64,000 nt of DNA from Vulcanimicrobium winogradskyi (GTDB taxonomy: Bacteria; Vulcanimicrobiota; Vulcanimicrobiia; Vulcanimicrobiales; Vulcanimicrobiaceae). A model generated the notes under the pieces. The model made no database searches, was not told the DNA's origin, and saw nothing but the letters and a program-made list of their open reading frames with translations. Position numbers and translations under genes: made by a program. Of this stretch, positions 1 through 7,227 are shown one piece after another; position 1 is the first letter of the stretch, and each line of letters begins with the position of its first letter. Location of the stretch: positions 186,001-250,000 of the forward strand of contig PLDA01000007.1 of the NCBI GenBank assembly GCA_003134965.1, read 5' to 3'.

Positions 1-186
1 GCACTCTTGCTCCGCGGCGCGGAGCACGCGCCGGGCGGCGGGACTGAAACGTGAGAACAACGGCGGCCCGTTGGCCCCAGGGTTCTCGGGGACCTCCCCT
101 CGCTCGGCCGCGGTTGACAAGGCCCTCGCGCCTGGGAAGCCAAGCAACCCGTTCGACGCTCGTCGGCCACTCGAAGGAGGACTCGG
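1..186 (+). other. Upstream region of the first gene, possible folded leader
   Basis: No convincing gene is visible here. A compound hairpin can be drawn: GAGAAC (53-58) pairs with GTTCTC (82-87) and encloses CAACG (58-62) facing CGTTG (69-73). A TTGACA sits at 114-119, but nothing like a -10 box follows at 16-18 bases. A strong AAGGAGG lies just before the ATG at 187. The region may be a 5' leader, or the edge of an upstream transcription unit that is cut off. Confidence 0.25.
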
Positions 187-834
187 ATGCGATCGACCCT
201 GCTTTCGGCACTCGTCATCGTCGTCGGTACCGCGGCGCTCGCGCAGGGTGCGCCCGACCCGCGCATGGTCGTCAAACCCGGCGACGGCTACCAACCCCAC
301 CCGCCGGCGACGCACTGCTGTCGTGAGAAAGTGTGGGACAAGGCCGGCAAAGAGATCGGCGACCTGATCGCCTACGACAACAGCTACGCTCCGCAAGCGC
401 TGGTCGGCTACGTTGCATACCGCCTTCCCGGCGGCGACGCGGTCACGCTCAAGGTCACGCCCGAGGTCTTCAACTCACTCCAAGCGCCCGGCGGCAGCAC
501 CGCCCTCTTCACCACGCCGGACTGCAGCGGCAACACGATGTTCGCGGTCATATACTGGCCGCCGCTCGCCAAGCGCTACGCGATGGTGACGTTGCAGGGC
601 TATCCGCCGCAGACGAATGCGACGAACGCATGGCTGTGGGCCACCGACCCGCTGCCGCCGCGGGTGATCCCGGGCGCGGGCACCGTCTTTCACTCGCAGT
701 GGGGCGATTCGCAGACATGCCAGCCGTATCCGGCACCCGGCTACACGTACACCACGCCTCCCGGCGGGTACTGGATGCACCGCGTTGAGGATCTGCTCGT
801 GAAGTTCAAGCGGCCGTTCTACATCGACTACTGA
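187..834 (+). CDS. Secreted hypothetical protein
   Basis: A 215-residue protein of a family I do not recognise. The first 22 residues form a Sec signal peptide (MRSTLLS, then a hydrophobic stretch ending ALAQGA), so it should be exported. The mature part is rich in Pro, Tyr and Trp and has an adjacent Cys pair (HCCREK) plus two later Cys, which suggests disulfides. No catalytic motif is apparent. The start is well supported: AAGGAGG lies seven bases upstream of the ATG. The gene stands alone, closed by a terminator 15 bases after its stop, and the next gene is a tRNA on the other strand. Confidence 0.75.
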   Translation: MRSTLLSALVIVVGTAALAQGAPDPRMVVKPGDGYQPHPPATHCCREKVWDKAGKEIGDLIAYDNSYAPQALVGYVAYRLPGGDAVTLKVTPEVFNSLQAPGGSTALFTTPDCSGNTMFAVIYWPPLAKRYAMVTLQGYPPQTNATNAWLWATDPLPPRVIPGAGTVFHSQWGDSQTCQPYPAPGYTYTTPPGGYWMHRVEDLLVKFKRPFYIDY

Positions 835-848
835 GGTCGCAGCAAGAG

Positions 849-878
849 AAAACCGGCCCGAAAGCGGGCCGGTTTTTC
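849..878 (+). terminator. Rho-independent terminator
   Basis: Perfect 10-bp stem AACCGGCCCG / CGGGCCGGTT with loop AAAG, followed by a run of five T. It closes the secreted-protein gene. A matching A-run on the left arm means it could also serve the tRNA transcript arriving on the minus strand. Confidence 0.9.
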
Positions 879-882
879 AATC

Positions 883-959
883 TGGTCGGGGCGGCAGGAT
901 TTGAACCTGTGACCTCTGCGTCCCGAACGCAGCGCTCTACCAAGCTGAGCTACGCCCCG
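883..959 (-). tRNA. tRNA-Pro (anticodon CGG)
   Basis: On the minus strand the 77-nt sequence folds into a cloverleaf: 7-bp acceptor CGGGGCG/CGCCCCG, D arm with GAGC stem, anticodon stem CTGCG/CGCAG around loop TTCGGGA (anticodon CGG at 925-923), and a T arm with GTTCAAATC. The C1-G72 pair and A73 discriminator are typical of bacterial tRNA-Pro. The 3' CCA is encoded (885-883). It reads CCG codons, which should be common in this GC-rich genome. Confidence 0.96.
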
Positions 960-987
960 TCGATGTCACCCCTGACCGCAGTCAGAG

Positions 988-1004
988 CTGAGCTTGTCGA
1001 AGGG
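988..1004 (+). repeat. Dispersed repeat copy 1 (CTGAGCTTGTCGAAGGG)
   Basis: Intergenic copy of a short element that recurs at 13644, 45736 (variant, inverted) and 47413 (inverted). It lies between the tRNA and the first RCK gene and supplies an in-frame TTG at 994 that would wrongly lengthen that gene. Confidence 0.7.
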
Positions 1005-1092
1005 ATGGACCAAAACCCCCGAATTCGCAGAGCGGTACACCTCTCCTCCCCGCGGGAACAACACCGACGGTACCGAAGGCTGGGGGCGCCCC

Positions 1093-1767
1093 ATGAGATA
1101 CCTGATCGTCGGTTGCGGGCGCGTGGGCTCGACCCTCGCGAAACTGCTCGTCGCCGACAAGCACGACGTCGTCGTCGTGGACGAAAACCCCGCCGCGTTC
1201 CGGCGGCTCGGCAATCGCTTCGCCGGACAAGTCGAGGTCGGAACGGGAATCGACTACGACGTGCTCAAGCGCGCCGGGGCCGAACGCGCCGACGGCTTCG
1301 TCGCGGTGACCGACGGCGACAACCGCAACGTAATGGCGGCGCTGATCGCGCAGCGCATGTTTCGCATCCCGAAGATCGTTGCGCGCATCTACGATCCGCC
1401 GCGCGGCCAGCTCTACCGCGAACTCGGCGTCGAGACGTTCTGCCCGACCACGATCGGCGCGCAGCTGATTCGTGACCGGCTGCAGGACGTGGCGTACGCT
1501 TCGGTACCCTCGTTCGACTTCGGCAAGCTCAGCTCGCTGGTCGCGACGGTCTCCCGCACACAGGCCGGCAAGCGCGTCGCCGAGGTGGAGATCGACGGCA
1601 AGATCCGGATCGCCGCGATCCGCCGGCTGGGGGCCGTCAGCATCGCCGCACCGGACGATATCTTGACCGAGGGCGACGAGATCAACGCGATCGTCGCGCC
1701 GGATGCGCTCTCACAATTCGCCGCGGCGTTCACGTCCGCGCGACCGCAAGCGCGCCTGAGCGCGTAG
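1093..1767 (+). CDS. TrkA-type RCK domain protein (first of pair)
   Basis: This 224-residue protein is a regulator-of-K+-conductance (RCK/KTN) subunit, which normally binds NAD(H) or nucleotides in the cytoplasm and gates a TrkH/KtrB-type potassium channel. The Rossmann motif GCGRVG is at residues 7-12 and the strand-2 acidic end is VVVVDENP near 30. A C-terminal TrkA_C-like domain covers about 135-210. I chose the ATG at 1093 because the family begins right at this beta strand; the open frame upstream runs through a dispersed repeat. Its stop shares one base with the GTG of a second RCK gene, so the two are co-translated. No channel gene lies nearby. Confidence 0.85.
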   Translation: MRYLIVGCGRVGSTLAKLLVADKHDVVVVDENPAAFRRLGNRFAGQVEVGTGIDYDVLKRAGAERADGFVAVTDGDNRNVMAALIAQRMFRIPKIVARIYDPPRGQLYRELGVETFCPTTIGAQLIRDRLQDVAYASVPSFDFGKLSSLVATVSRTQAGKRVAEVEIDGKIRIAAIRRLGAVSIAAPDDILTEGDEINAIVAPDALSQFAAAFTSARPQARLSA

Positions 1768-2435
1768 TGTTCGTCCTGATCGTCGGCGGCGGCAAGGTCG
1801 GCACGTACCTGGCACGCGGTCTCATCAAGCAGTCGCACGAGGTCGTCGTTGTCGAGAAGGACGCGCGCAAGGCGCAGATGATGACCAACCTGCTCGAGAG
1901 CGACATCGCGATCGTCGGCGACGGCTGCGACCCGAACGTCTTGATGCAGGCCGGCGTTCAGCGGGCATCCGTGGTCGTCGCCGACACCGGCGATGACGAG
2001 GACAACCTCGTCGTCTGCATCATCACGAAGAAGCACTCGAACGCGCGCTGCATCGCACGCGTCAACAACCCGAAGAACAAGCTGATCTTCGAGTCGCTCG
2101 ACAGCGACCGCCCGGTGACCGTGATCTCTTCGACCGAGCTGATTCTGGAGATGATCGACGAGCGGGTGAACGCGTTCGACCTCGAGCCGCTGGCGAAGGT
2201 GGGACGCGGCGGCCTCGAGCTGGTGCAGCTCCGGATCGCCGAGGACTCCCCGGCGCGCGGAAAGCGGATCGCCGACGTGCAGCTGCCGCGGGGCAGCGTG
2301 ATCGTGGCTGTCGACCGCGGCGGCGGCGACGTCGTCGTGCCGAACGGCGATACCACCTTGCAGCGCGGCGACGACGTGATCGCGATGATCAAGCGCGACA
2401 ACCGCCAAGACGTCTGCTCCGCACTGGTCGGCTGA
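1767..2435 (+). CDS. TrkA-type RCK domain protein (second of pair)
   Basis: A 222-residue RCK protein starting with GTG in the TAGTG overlap with the preceding gene. The nucleotide-binding motif GGGKVG is at residues 7-12 and VVVVEKDA follows at strand 2; the C-terminal half has the TrkA_C pattern (RIAEDSPARGKRIADV). Classical TrkA has two RCK units in one chain. Here the two are separate genes, which suggests a heteromeric gating ring, as in split Ktr/Trk systems. The partner channel must be encoded elsewhere. The DUF1304 gene follows after four bases and may be co-transcribed. Confidence 0.86.
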   Translation: MFVLIVGGGKVGTYLARGLIKQSHEVVVVEKDARKAQMMTNLLESDIAIVGDGCDPNVLMQAGVQRASVVVADTGDDEDNLVVCIITKKHSNARCIARVNNPKNKLIFESLDSDRPVTVISSTELILEMIDERVNAFDLEPLAKVGRGGLELVQLRIAEDSPARGKRIADVQLPRGSVIVAVDRGGGDVVVPNGDTTLQRGDDVIAMIKRDNRQDVCSALVG

Positions 2436-2439
2436 GGCG

Positions 2440-2802
2440 ATGCACGCGATCACGCTGATCTTGGTCGCGATCGTCGCGCTGGAGCACCTGTACTTTCTCT
2501 ACCTCGAGATGTTCCGGTGGACCAGCCCCTCGACGCTGCGCGCGTTCGGCATCACCGCCGCGTTCGCCGCAGAGTCGAAGTCGATGGCCGCGAACCAAGG
2601 CCTCTACAACGGTTTCCTCGCCGCAGGCCTCGTGTGGTCGCTCCTTGCACCACCACTGCTCCAGCGTCCGCTCGAGATCTTCTTCGCGTCGTGCGTCATC
2701 GTCGCCGGCATCTTCGGTGGCCTCACGGTAACGCGCCGCATCTTGCTGATCCAGGCGCTCCCCGCAGCGCTGTGCCTCTTCAGCGCGATCGCTTTCGGCT
2801 GA
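2440..2802 (+). CDS. DUF1304 family membrane protein
   Basis: A 120-residue integral membrane protein with about four transmembrane helices. It shows the DUF1304 signature: a short N-terminal helix ending EHLYFLYLEMF, then ESKSMAANQGLYNGFLAAGL, and a C-terminal pair of helices. Members are small inner-membrane proteins of unknown role. It starts four bases after the second RCK gene, with a GAGG stretch between them as a possible ribosome site, so it is probably the last full-sized gene of the potassium-regulation operon. Whether it has anything to do with ion transport is not shown by the sequence. Confidence 0.85.
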   Translation: MHAITLILVAIVALEHLYFLYLEMFRWTSPSTLRAFGITAAFAAESKSMAANQGLYNGFLAAGLVWSLLAPPLLQRPLEIFFASCVIVAGIFGGLTVTRRILLIQALPAALCLFSAIAFG

Positions 2803-2816
2803 GGCTGCCCGAACCG

Positions 2817-2963
2817 ATGGAGGGTTCGCGCGAACAAGAACCCGAGCCGGCCGACGCGGTTGGCGACCCGGTCTGCTGGCTGCACCTGGTGTGCGAGTCA
2901 TGCGGCGCGTTGATCGAACGCGAGGGTGATCCGCACCGGCCGGGATGTGATCGGCAGCGATGA
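2817..2963 (+). CDS. Small zinc-ribbon-like protein
   Basis: A 48-residue open frame in the 270-base gap between two genes. The second half reads CWLHLVCESCGAL then HRPGC: a CxxC knuckle with a further Cys on either side, which would suit one zinc ion. The N-terminus is short and acidic. It begins 14 bases after the DUF1304 stop, with a distant GAGG as the only ribosome-site candidate. Small single-knuckle proteins of this kind are common but mostly uncharacterised; the function is unknown. Confidence 0.5.
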   Translation: MEGSREQEPEPADAVGDPVCWLHLVCESCGALIEREGDPHRPGCDRQR

Positions 2964-3075
2964 AGGCGAGATCGATCCCCGAAGGCTGGCACAGCGTGCC
3001 GCGCCGCACTACTAGACGACCGCATCGGGCGCGTGATGGACGGGCGACCACCTTTCCAGGAGACGCGCACCGACG

Positions 3076-4035
3076 ATGCAGACGCAATGGCCCGGCTTGG
3101 GCCCGAACTTCGACCTTTCTTCCCTTGACGCGGCGAGCGGCGACGGCCGCCAGATTTGGCCGGGCAACCCGGCGCCGGGCGCTTCCCCTTCGCTGCCTTC
3201 CGATGCGATCGGGCGGTCGTGGTGGAGCTGCGGTACTGCGAACGCGAACGCCGGGAGTCCGTTCGGCGGACTCTTCGGGGGCGCGACCGGGAACGGATCG
3301 AGCGGGACGCTGGCCGGGCTCATCTCGGGGCTGATCACGACCTTGCAACAACTCGTCGGTTCGCTCGTGAACCAGAGCGGGAGCCCGAGCACGGGCACAT
3401 CGCAGAATCCGAACAACGGTGGATGGCAAGGTCCGCTGCCGAACGGGCCGCAGCAGCAGTTCCAGAACGTCGACGTCAGCTCGACCGGGGATCCGCACAT
3501 CGCCGAGACCGGGACCCAAACTGGGCCCGGCGGGCAGCACGCGGTCGACGTGCGCTGGGACAGCATGACCTCGCACAACGATCTCGTGCACAGCAACCAG
3601 ATCGACGGCGGCTATCGCGTCTCCACCGCGGTGACGCAGCCCGACGCGAACGGGGTCACTTCGAACCAGTCGGCGACGATCCATACGAACTTCGACCAAG
3701 ACAGCGTCACGATGAACCGCGACGGTTCGTTCGCGATCTTCGACAACGGCCAAGCGGTGCAGCTCGGCAAAGGCGAGTCGGCCGACCTCTCCGGCGGCGA
3801 GACCGTCACCGCCAATCAGGACGGCTCGCTCGCCGTCAACGCATCGAACGGCAACGGTGGTACGATCGCGACGACCCTGCGCAGCACGGGCGCGGGCGTC
3901 GACGTGACGACCCACGCGCACGAGATCGCGCTCGGCGGCGACGCGATCACGCACGGAGCGCACAAGGGACACGGCGGCCATCATCCCCGCGGCACGCCCG
4001 TCGCCCAGCAGCCGGCGGCGCCCGTCCAGCTCTAG
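3076..4035 (+). CDS. Hypothetical Gly/Asn-rich protein with GDPHI motif
   Basis: A 319-residue protein without a signal peptide or membrane segment. The first 135 residues are low-complexity (Gly, Asn, Gln, Pro). From about 136 there is a folded-looking domain opening with STGDPHIAETG and rich in beta-strand patterns and Asn/Asp turns. GDPH motifs of this kind occur in von Willebrand type-D-like and DUF1521-like domains of secreted or adhesive proteins. The tail is His-rich (HKGHGGHHPRG) and may bind metal. AGGAG lies 13 bases before the ATG, rather far. Its stop codon overlaps the stop of the convergent radical SAM gene in a CTAG palindrome. Confidence 0.65.
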   Translation: MQTQWPGLGPNFDLSSLDAASGDGRQIWPGNPAPGASPSLPSDAIGRSWWSCGTANANAGSPFGGLFGGATGNGSSGTLAGLISGLITTLQQLVGSLVNQSGSPSTGTSQNPNNGGWQGPLPNGPQQQFQNVDVSSTGDPHIAETGTQTGPGGQHAVDVRWDSMTSHNDLVHSNQIDGGYRVSTAVTQPDANGVTSNQSATIHTNFDQDSVTMNRDGSFAIFDNGQAVQLGKGESADLSGGETVTANQDGSLAVNASNGNGGTIATTLRSTGAGVDVTTHAHEIALGGDAITHGAHKGHGGHHPRGTPVAQQPAAPVQL

Positions 4036-5249
4036 TGCGTGTGTGTAAAGTTGCCCAGCGAGACGCCGAGACGTTCGATGCGGTGGAGCGCTTCGCGCAT
4101 TCCGAGCGGCTCGGTGGGTCGGCCGACTTGCGCGAAGTAGAGCTCGGGGTCGATGTTCAGCGTGCGCGTCTGAACCATCGCGACGGGGTGCTCGCGCAGG
4201 AAACGCCCGAGCGTCTCGACCTCGGCGCGCTCGTCGGTCACGCCGGGATGCGTCAGGTAGTTCAACGAGACGCGCAGCCCGCGATCGGTCGCGAGGGCGA
4301 TCGAGGCGAGCACGTCGTCGAGATCGTAGCCCGTCGGCCGGTAGTACGCGGCGTAGACCTCGCGGCGGAACGAGTTCAGGCTGATGCGCACCGCTTGCAG
4401 CCCCGCATCGATCAAGCGGTTCAGACTTTTCGGCAACGACCCGTTCGTGTTCAGGTTGATCGTCCCGTTCGAACGCTCGGCGCGGATCTGCTCGATCGCA
4501 CGCTCGATCGTCGTCACCCGCAACAGCGGCTCTCCTTCGCAGCCTTGCCCGAACGACACGATCCCGTCGGGCACGCGCTCGAGATGGCGGATCGCGATCC
4601 GCGCCAGGTCGCCGGCGTCCGCTTCGAACGCGACGCGGGTCTGAGGCGAGGGCATCCCCGCGTCGGGTGCGAGCTCCGAGATGCAGCCGACGCACGCCGC
4701 GTTGCACGCCGGCGAGACCGGAAGCGCCGCTTCGCCGCGCTCCAGAAAGACGTTCTGCGCGGTGAAGCAGCCGTAGTCGCGGGAACAGACCGCGAGCTGC
4801 GCGAGCGTGCGGTTGCGCGGATCCTCCGCCTGGCGCGAACGCAGCAGCGCTTCGAGCTCGCCCTCGCCGAAATAGCGCGGCGTCCAGTCCTCGCTCTCGT
4901 CGGTGCGCGTCGCGGCGACGTACAGCTCGTCGTCGAGCACGCAGGCGAAGGTGTAACCGAACAGCGGCAGCGCCGGCGCGTCGGGCCGGCGCCGATACGC
5001 AGGCAGGAGCAAGCGCGTATAACCCGCCGGGAGGAGCACTGCGAGCGCTGTGCGCCGTGCGGCGACGCCACCGCCGGCGAGCAGTGGCATCCGTCCCGGG
5101 AGCATCGTCGTCACCGCCCCGGCGGGCGCGGGGATCAGCTCTTCACGCCGCGGCAGCCGTTCGACGCCGCCGTCGGCGAGCGGCGAGCGCGTCTCGTCGA
5201 AATAGATGCGACCGCGCGCGTCGGTGTACGCCAACCCGACGCCGCTCAC
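4032..5249 (-). CDS. Radical SAM family protein
   Basis: A 405-residue protein with the radical SAM cluster motif C182-x3-C186-x2-C189 (CNAACVGC), so it should bind a [4Fe-4S] cluster and cleave S-adenosylmethionine. The 180 residues before the motif form a separate domain of unknown fold. After it come barrel features: QGCEGEPLL near 230, LNTNGS near 265 and RISLNS near 285. The substrate is unknown. Its ATG overlaps the dapF stop (ATGA), so it is the last gene of the mutL-miaA-hfq-dapF operon. GEP and NTNGS stretches are typical of radical SAM enzymes generally and do not point to one subfamily. Confidence 0.85.
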   Translation of the reverse strand: MSGVGLAYTDARGRIYFDETRSPLADGGVERLPRREELIPAPAGAVTTMLPGRMPLLAGGGVAARRTALAVLLPAGYTRLLLPAYRRRPDAPALPLFGYTFACVLDDELYVAATRTDESEDWTPRYFGEGELEALLRSRQAEDPRNRTLAQLAVCSRDYGCFTAQNVFLERGEAALPVSPACNAACVGCISELAPDAGMPSPQTRVAFEADAGDLARIAIRHLERVPDGIVSFGQGCEGEPLLRVTTIERAIEQIRAERSNGTINLNTNGSLPKSLNRLIDAGLQAVRISLNSFRREVYAAYYRPTGYDLDDVLASIALATDRGLRVSLNYLTHPGVTDERAEVETLGRFLREHPVAMVQTRTLNIDPELYFAQVGRPTEPLGMREALHRIERLGVSLGNFTHTH

Positions 5250-6025
5250 GAGAGGACTCGCTCGAACTCCCGAACGGCATCACCGACGAGCGTCGCGCGC
5301 TCGCCCGGCTTCCAAATCACGTCCAGCACGCCGCCCGGAACGTGCAGCGAGACCGGAGAGGTTGCATCGCCGGCGGCGATGAGGACGGCGGCGACGGCGA
5401 CGGCGCCCGTCCCGCACGCTTGGGTGGCGCCGGCCCCGCGCTCCCAGTGGCGGACCCGCCACCGCTCGCCCTGCCGTGCGACGAAGTGGACGTTCGTTCC
5501 GTGCGGATACCGCGCGTCGCGCTCGATGCGAGGGCCGGTGACGGCGAGATCGATCGCGTCGACGTCGTCGTCATGCAGGTGGATCACGACGTGCGGGTTC
5601 CCGAGATCGACCGGAACCGCACGGAAACCCGCCACCAGGTGCGGATCGCCGATTCGCGGCTCGCCCATCTCGACCGCGACCCGGTACGGTGCCCGCGAGA
5701 GGATGCGCGTGCCGATCGGTCCGGCGAGCGTCTCGACCGTCGCTACCTCGCGGCCGTCGCGTTCGTCGAGGTAGCGCGCCACGCAGCGCATCCCGTTGCC
5801 GCACATCTCGGCTTCGCTGCCGTCGGCGTTCAGGATGCGCATCCGCGCATCGAAGCGCTCCGACGGCTCGACCAGCAGCACGCCGTCGGCGCCGATGCCG
5901 TGCGTGCGATCGCAGACCCGGCGCGCGAACGCGACGGGATCGGCCAACGGCGCGAGGCGTTCGTCGACCAGGACGAACTCGTTCCCCGTCCCGTTCGTCT
6001 TCACGACCGGGACGCCGGCGATCAC
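5246..6025 (-). CDS. dapF: Diaminopimelate epimerase
   Basis: Cytoplasmic enzyme converting LL- to meso-diaminopimelate for lysine and peptidoglycan synthesis by a two-cysteine, cofactor-free mechanism. Both catalytic cysteines are in their family contexts: Cys75 in EMCGNGMRC and Cys204 in ATQACGTGAVA. The 259-residue length is normal, slightly short. Other conserved elements are NGTGNEF at the N-terminus and GNPHVV near 142. The GTG start overlaps the hfq stop (GTGA) and the stop overlaps the radical SAM start (ATGA), so it is translated as part of that operon. Confidence 0.97.
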   Translation of the reverse strand: MIAGVPVVKTNGTGNEFVLVDERLAPLADPVAFARRVCDRTHGIGADGVLLVEPSERFDARMRILNADGSEAEMCGNGMRCVARYLDERDGREVATVETLAGPIGTRILSRAPYRVAVEMGEPRIGDPHLVAGFRAVPVDLGNPHVVIHLHDDDVDAIDLAVTGPRIERDARYPHGTNVHFVARQGERWRVRHWERGAGATQACGTGAVAVAAVLIAAGDATSPVSLHVPGGVLDVIWKPGERATLVGDAVREFERVLS

Positions 6026-6270
6026 GGTGCGACCGCCTCGCTTTGATCCGGGATCAACGGCGCGGCGACCGGACCGTTGGGCGAGATCGTCGAGACGGCG
6101 TGCTTGTAGATCAGGTGCGCCTTCTTCTCGTACTCCAGGACGATCGTGAACGGGTCGAACCCCTTCACCACCCCGCGGAGCTGGAAACCGTTGACGAGGT
6201 AAATCGTCACCGGAACTGCCTGGCGCCTCACCTCAGCCAGATACGCGTCTTGGAGCGGTTGCGGTCGCAT
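6022..6270 (-). CDS. hfq: RNA chaperone Hfq
   Basis: An 82-residue Sm-like protein that forms hexamers and pairs small RNAs with mRNAs. Sm1 is seen as VTIYLVNGFQLRGVVKGFDPFTIVLE-type sequence at about 20-46, and Sm2 as YKHAVSTI near 57-64, close to the canonical YKHAIST. The preceding conserved Q is present in LQDAYL. I prefer the ATG at 6270 because AGGA stands five bases before it; an ATG two codons earlier (6276) has no spacing for that site. The position after miaA is the classic miaA-hfq order. The tail is short and Pro-rich. Confidence 0.95.
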   Translation of the reverse strand: MRPQPLQDAYLAEVRRQAVPVTIYLVNGFQLRGVVKGFDPFTIVLEYEKKAHLIYKHAVSTISPNGPVAAPLIPDQSEAVAP

Positions 6271-6271
6271 T

Positions 6272-6288
6272 GTCATCCTGAACTCGTC
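6272..6288 (+). repeat. Possible degenerate copy of the dispersed repeat
   Basis: GTCATCCTGAACTCGTC resembles GTCACCCTGAGCTTGTC at the 13644 copy but lacks the GAAGGG end. It sits in the miaA-hfq gap and overlaps the alternative hfq start. The match is partial and may be coincidence. Confidence 0.25.
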
Positions 6289-6312
6289 CCGGAGAAGTAT
6301 GGTGACACAGGC

Positions 6313-7227
6313 TTAGGCCCAACCCGGGAGCGCTCCCGCCTCGTCGGCCGCGCGTTCGAGCGCGTCGGCGGCGGCGATCCGGACGAGCCCCGGCTCGGTT
6401 CGAAACCATGTCGCCTGCCGCTTCGCATAGCGACGGGTGTTGCGGACGAGCTGGGTTCGGAGCTCAGCGGCCGTCGACCAGCCCGACCGGTACGCCAGCG
6501 CCTCGCGGTAGCCGACCGCATCGGCGGCAACGGCGTCGATCCCCACCCGCTCGGCCTCCTCGCACAGCCCACCGGCCAGCATCGCGTCGACGCGGGCCGC
6601 GATGCGGCGCTCGAGCTCGTCCCCAGCGGTCTCGAGATACAGCTTTCGGTACGGAGTGCCGCGTGTCCGCAGATTGTCGGGCGCGGTTTCGGCCACGCGA
6701 TCGCCGCCGCCGCGCTCGGTGAGTGCGATCTCAAGTGCACGGGTGATGCGATACGGATCGTTCGGAGCGATCGCAGCGGCGCGCGCCGGCGCGAGCGCGG
6801 CCAGCCAGTCGGCAAGCACAGCGGGTGGGTGGAGGCGCGCCTCGCGCGCGAGCCGCTCGCGGAGCGACGCGTCGTAGGCCGACGAGAGCGCGACGTCGCC
6901 GGCGAGTGCGCGCACGTAGAATCCCGTTCCGCCGACGACGAGCGCACGGTGCCCGCGCGCATGAATCGCGTCGATCGCGTCAAGCGCGTCGGCGATGAAG
7001 CGCGCGGCCGAGTACCGCTCGCGCGGATCGAGGAAGCCGACCAGATGGTGCGGCACGCGGACCCGATCGGCGTCGCCTGGCGCCGCGGTTCCGACCGGCA
7101 TCCCGCGATAGATCTGCCGCGAGTCGGCACCGACGATCTCGGCGCCGAACCGCTCGGCGAGTTCGATCGCGAGCGCGCTCTTCCCGGACGCGGTCTGCCC
7201 GGTGAGGATCAGGACGCCCGGCGTCAC
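6313..7227 (-). CDS. miaA: tRNA dimethylallyltransferase
   Basis: Transfers a dimethylallyl group from DMAPP to A37 of tRNAs that read UNN codons; MiaB (15716-17119) then thiomethylates the product. The P-loop GQTASGKS is at residues 9-16, followed by DSRQIYRGM, GGTGFY and the C-terminal RYAKRQATWFR substrate motif. The 304-residue length is standard. I chose the GTG at 7227, which overlaps the mutL stop (ATGTGA) and places the P-loop near the N-terminus; the frame is open further upstream but that part is antisense-like sequence. It belongs to the classic mutL-miaA-hfq order. Confidence 0.95.
   Translation of the reverse strand: MTPGVLILTGQTASGKSALAIELAERFGAEIVGADSRQIYRGMPVGTAAPGDADRVRVPHHLVGFLDPRERYSAARFIADALDAIDAIHARGHRALVVGGTGFYVRALAGDVALSSAYDASLRERLAREARLHPPAVLADWLAALAPARAAAIAPNDPYRITRALEIALTERGGGDRVAETAPDNLRTRGTPYRKLYLETAGDELERRIAARVDAMLAGGLCEEAERVGIDAVAADAVGYREALAYRSGWSTAAELRTQLVRNTRRYAKRQATWFRTEPGLVRIAAADALERAADEAGALPGWA

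Noticed and set aside
114..119. TTGACA upstream of the first gene as a -35 box
   Set aside because: No -10-like sequence is found at the needed spacing.
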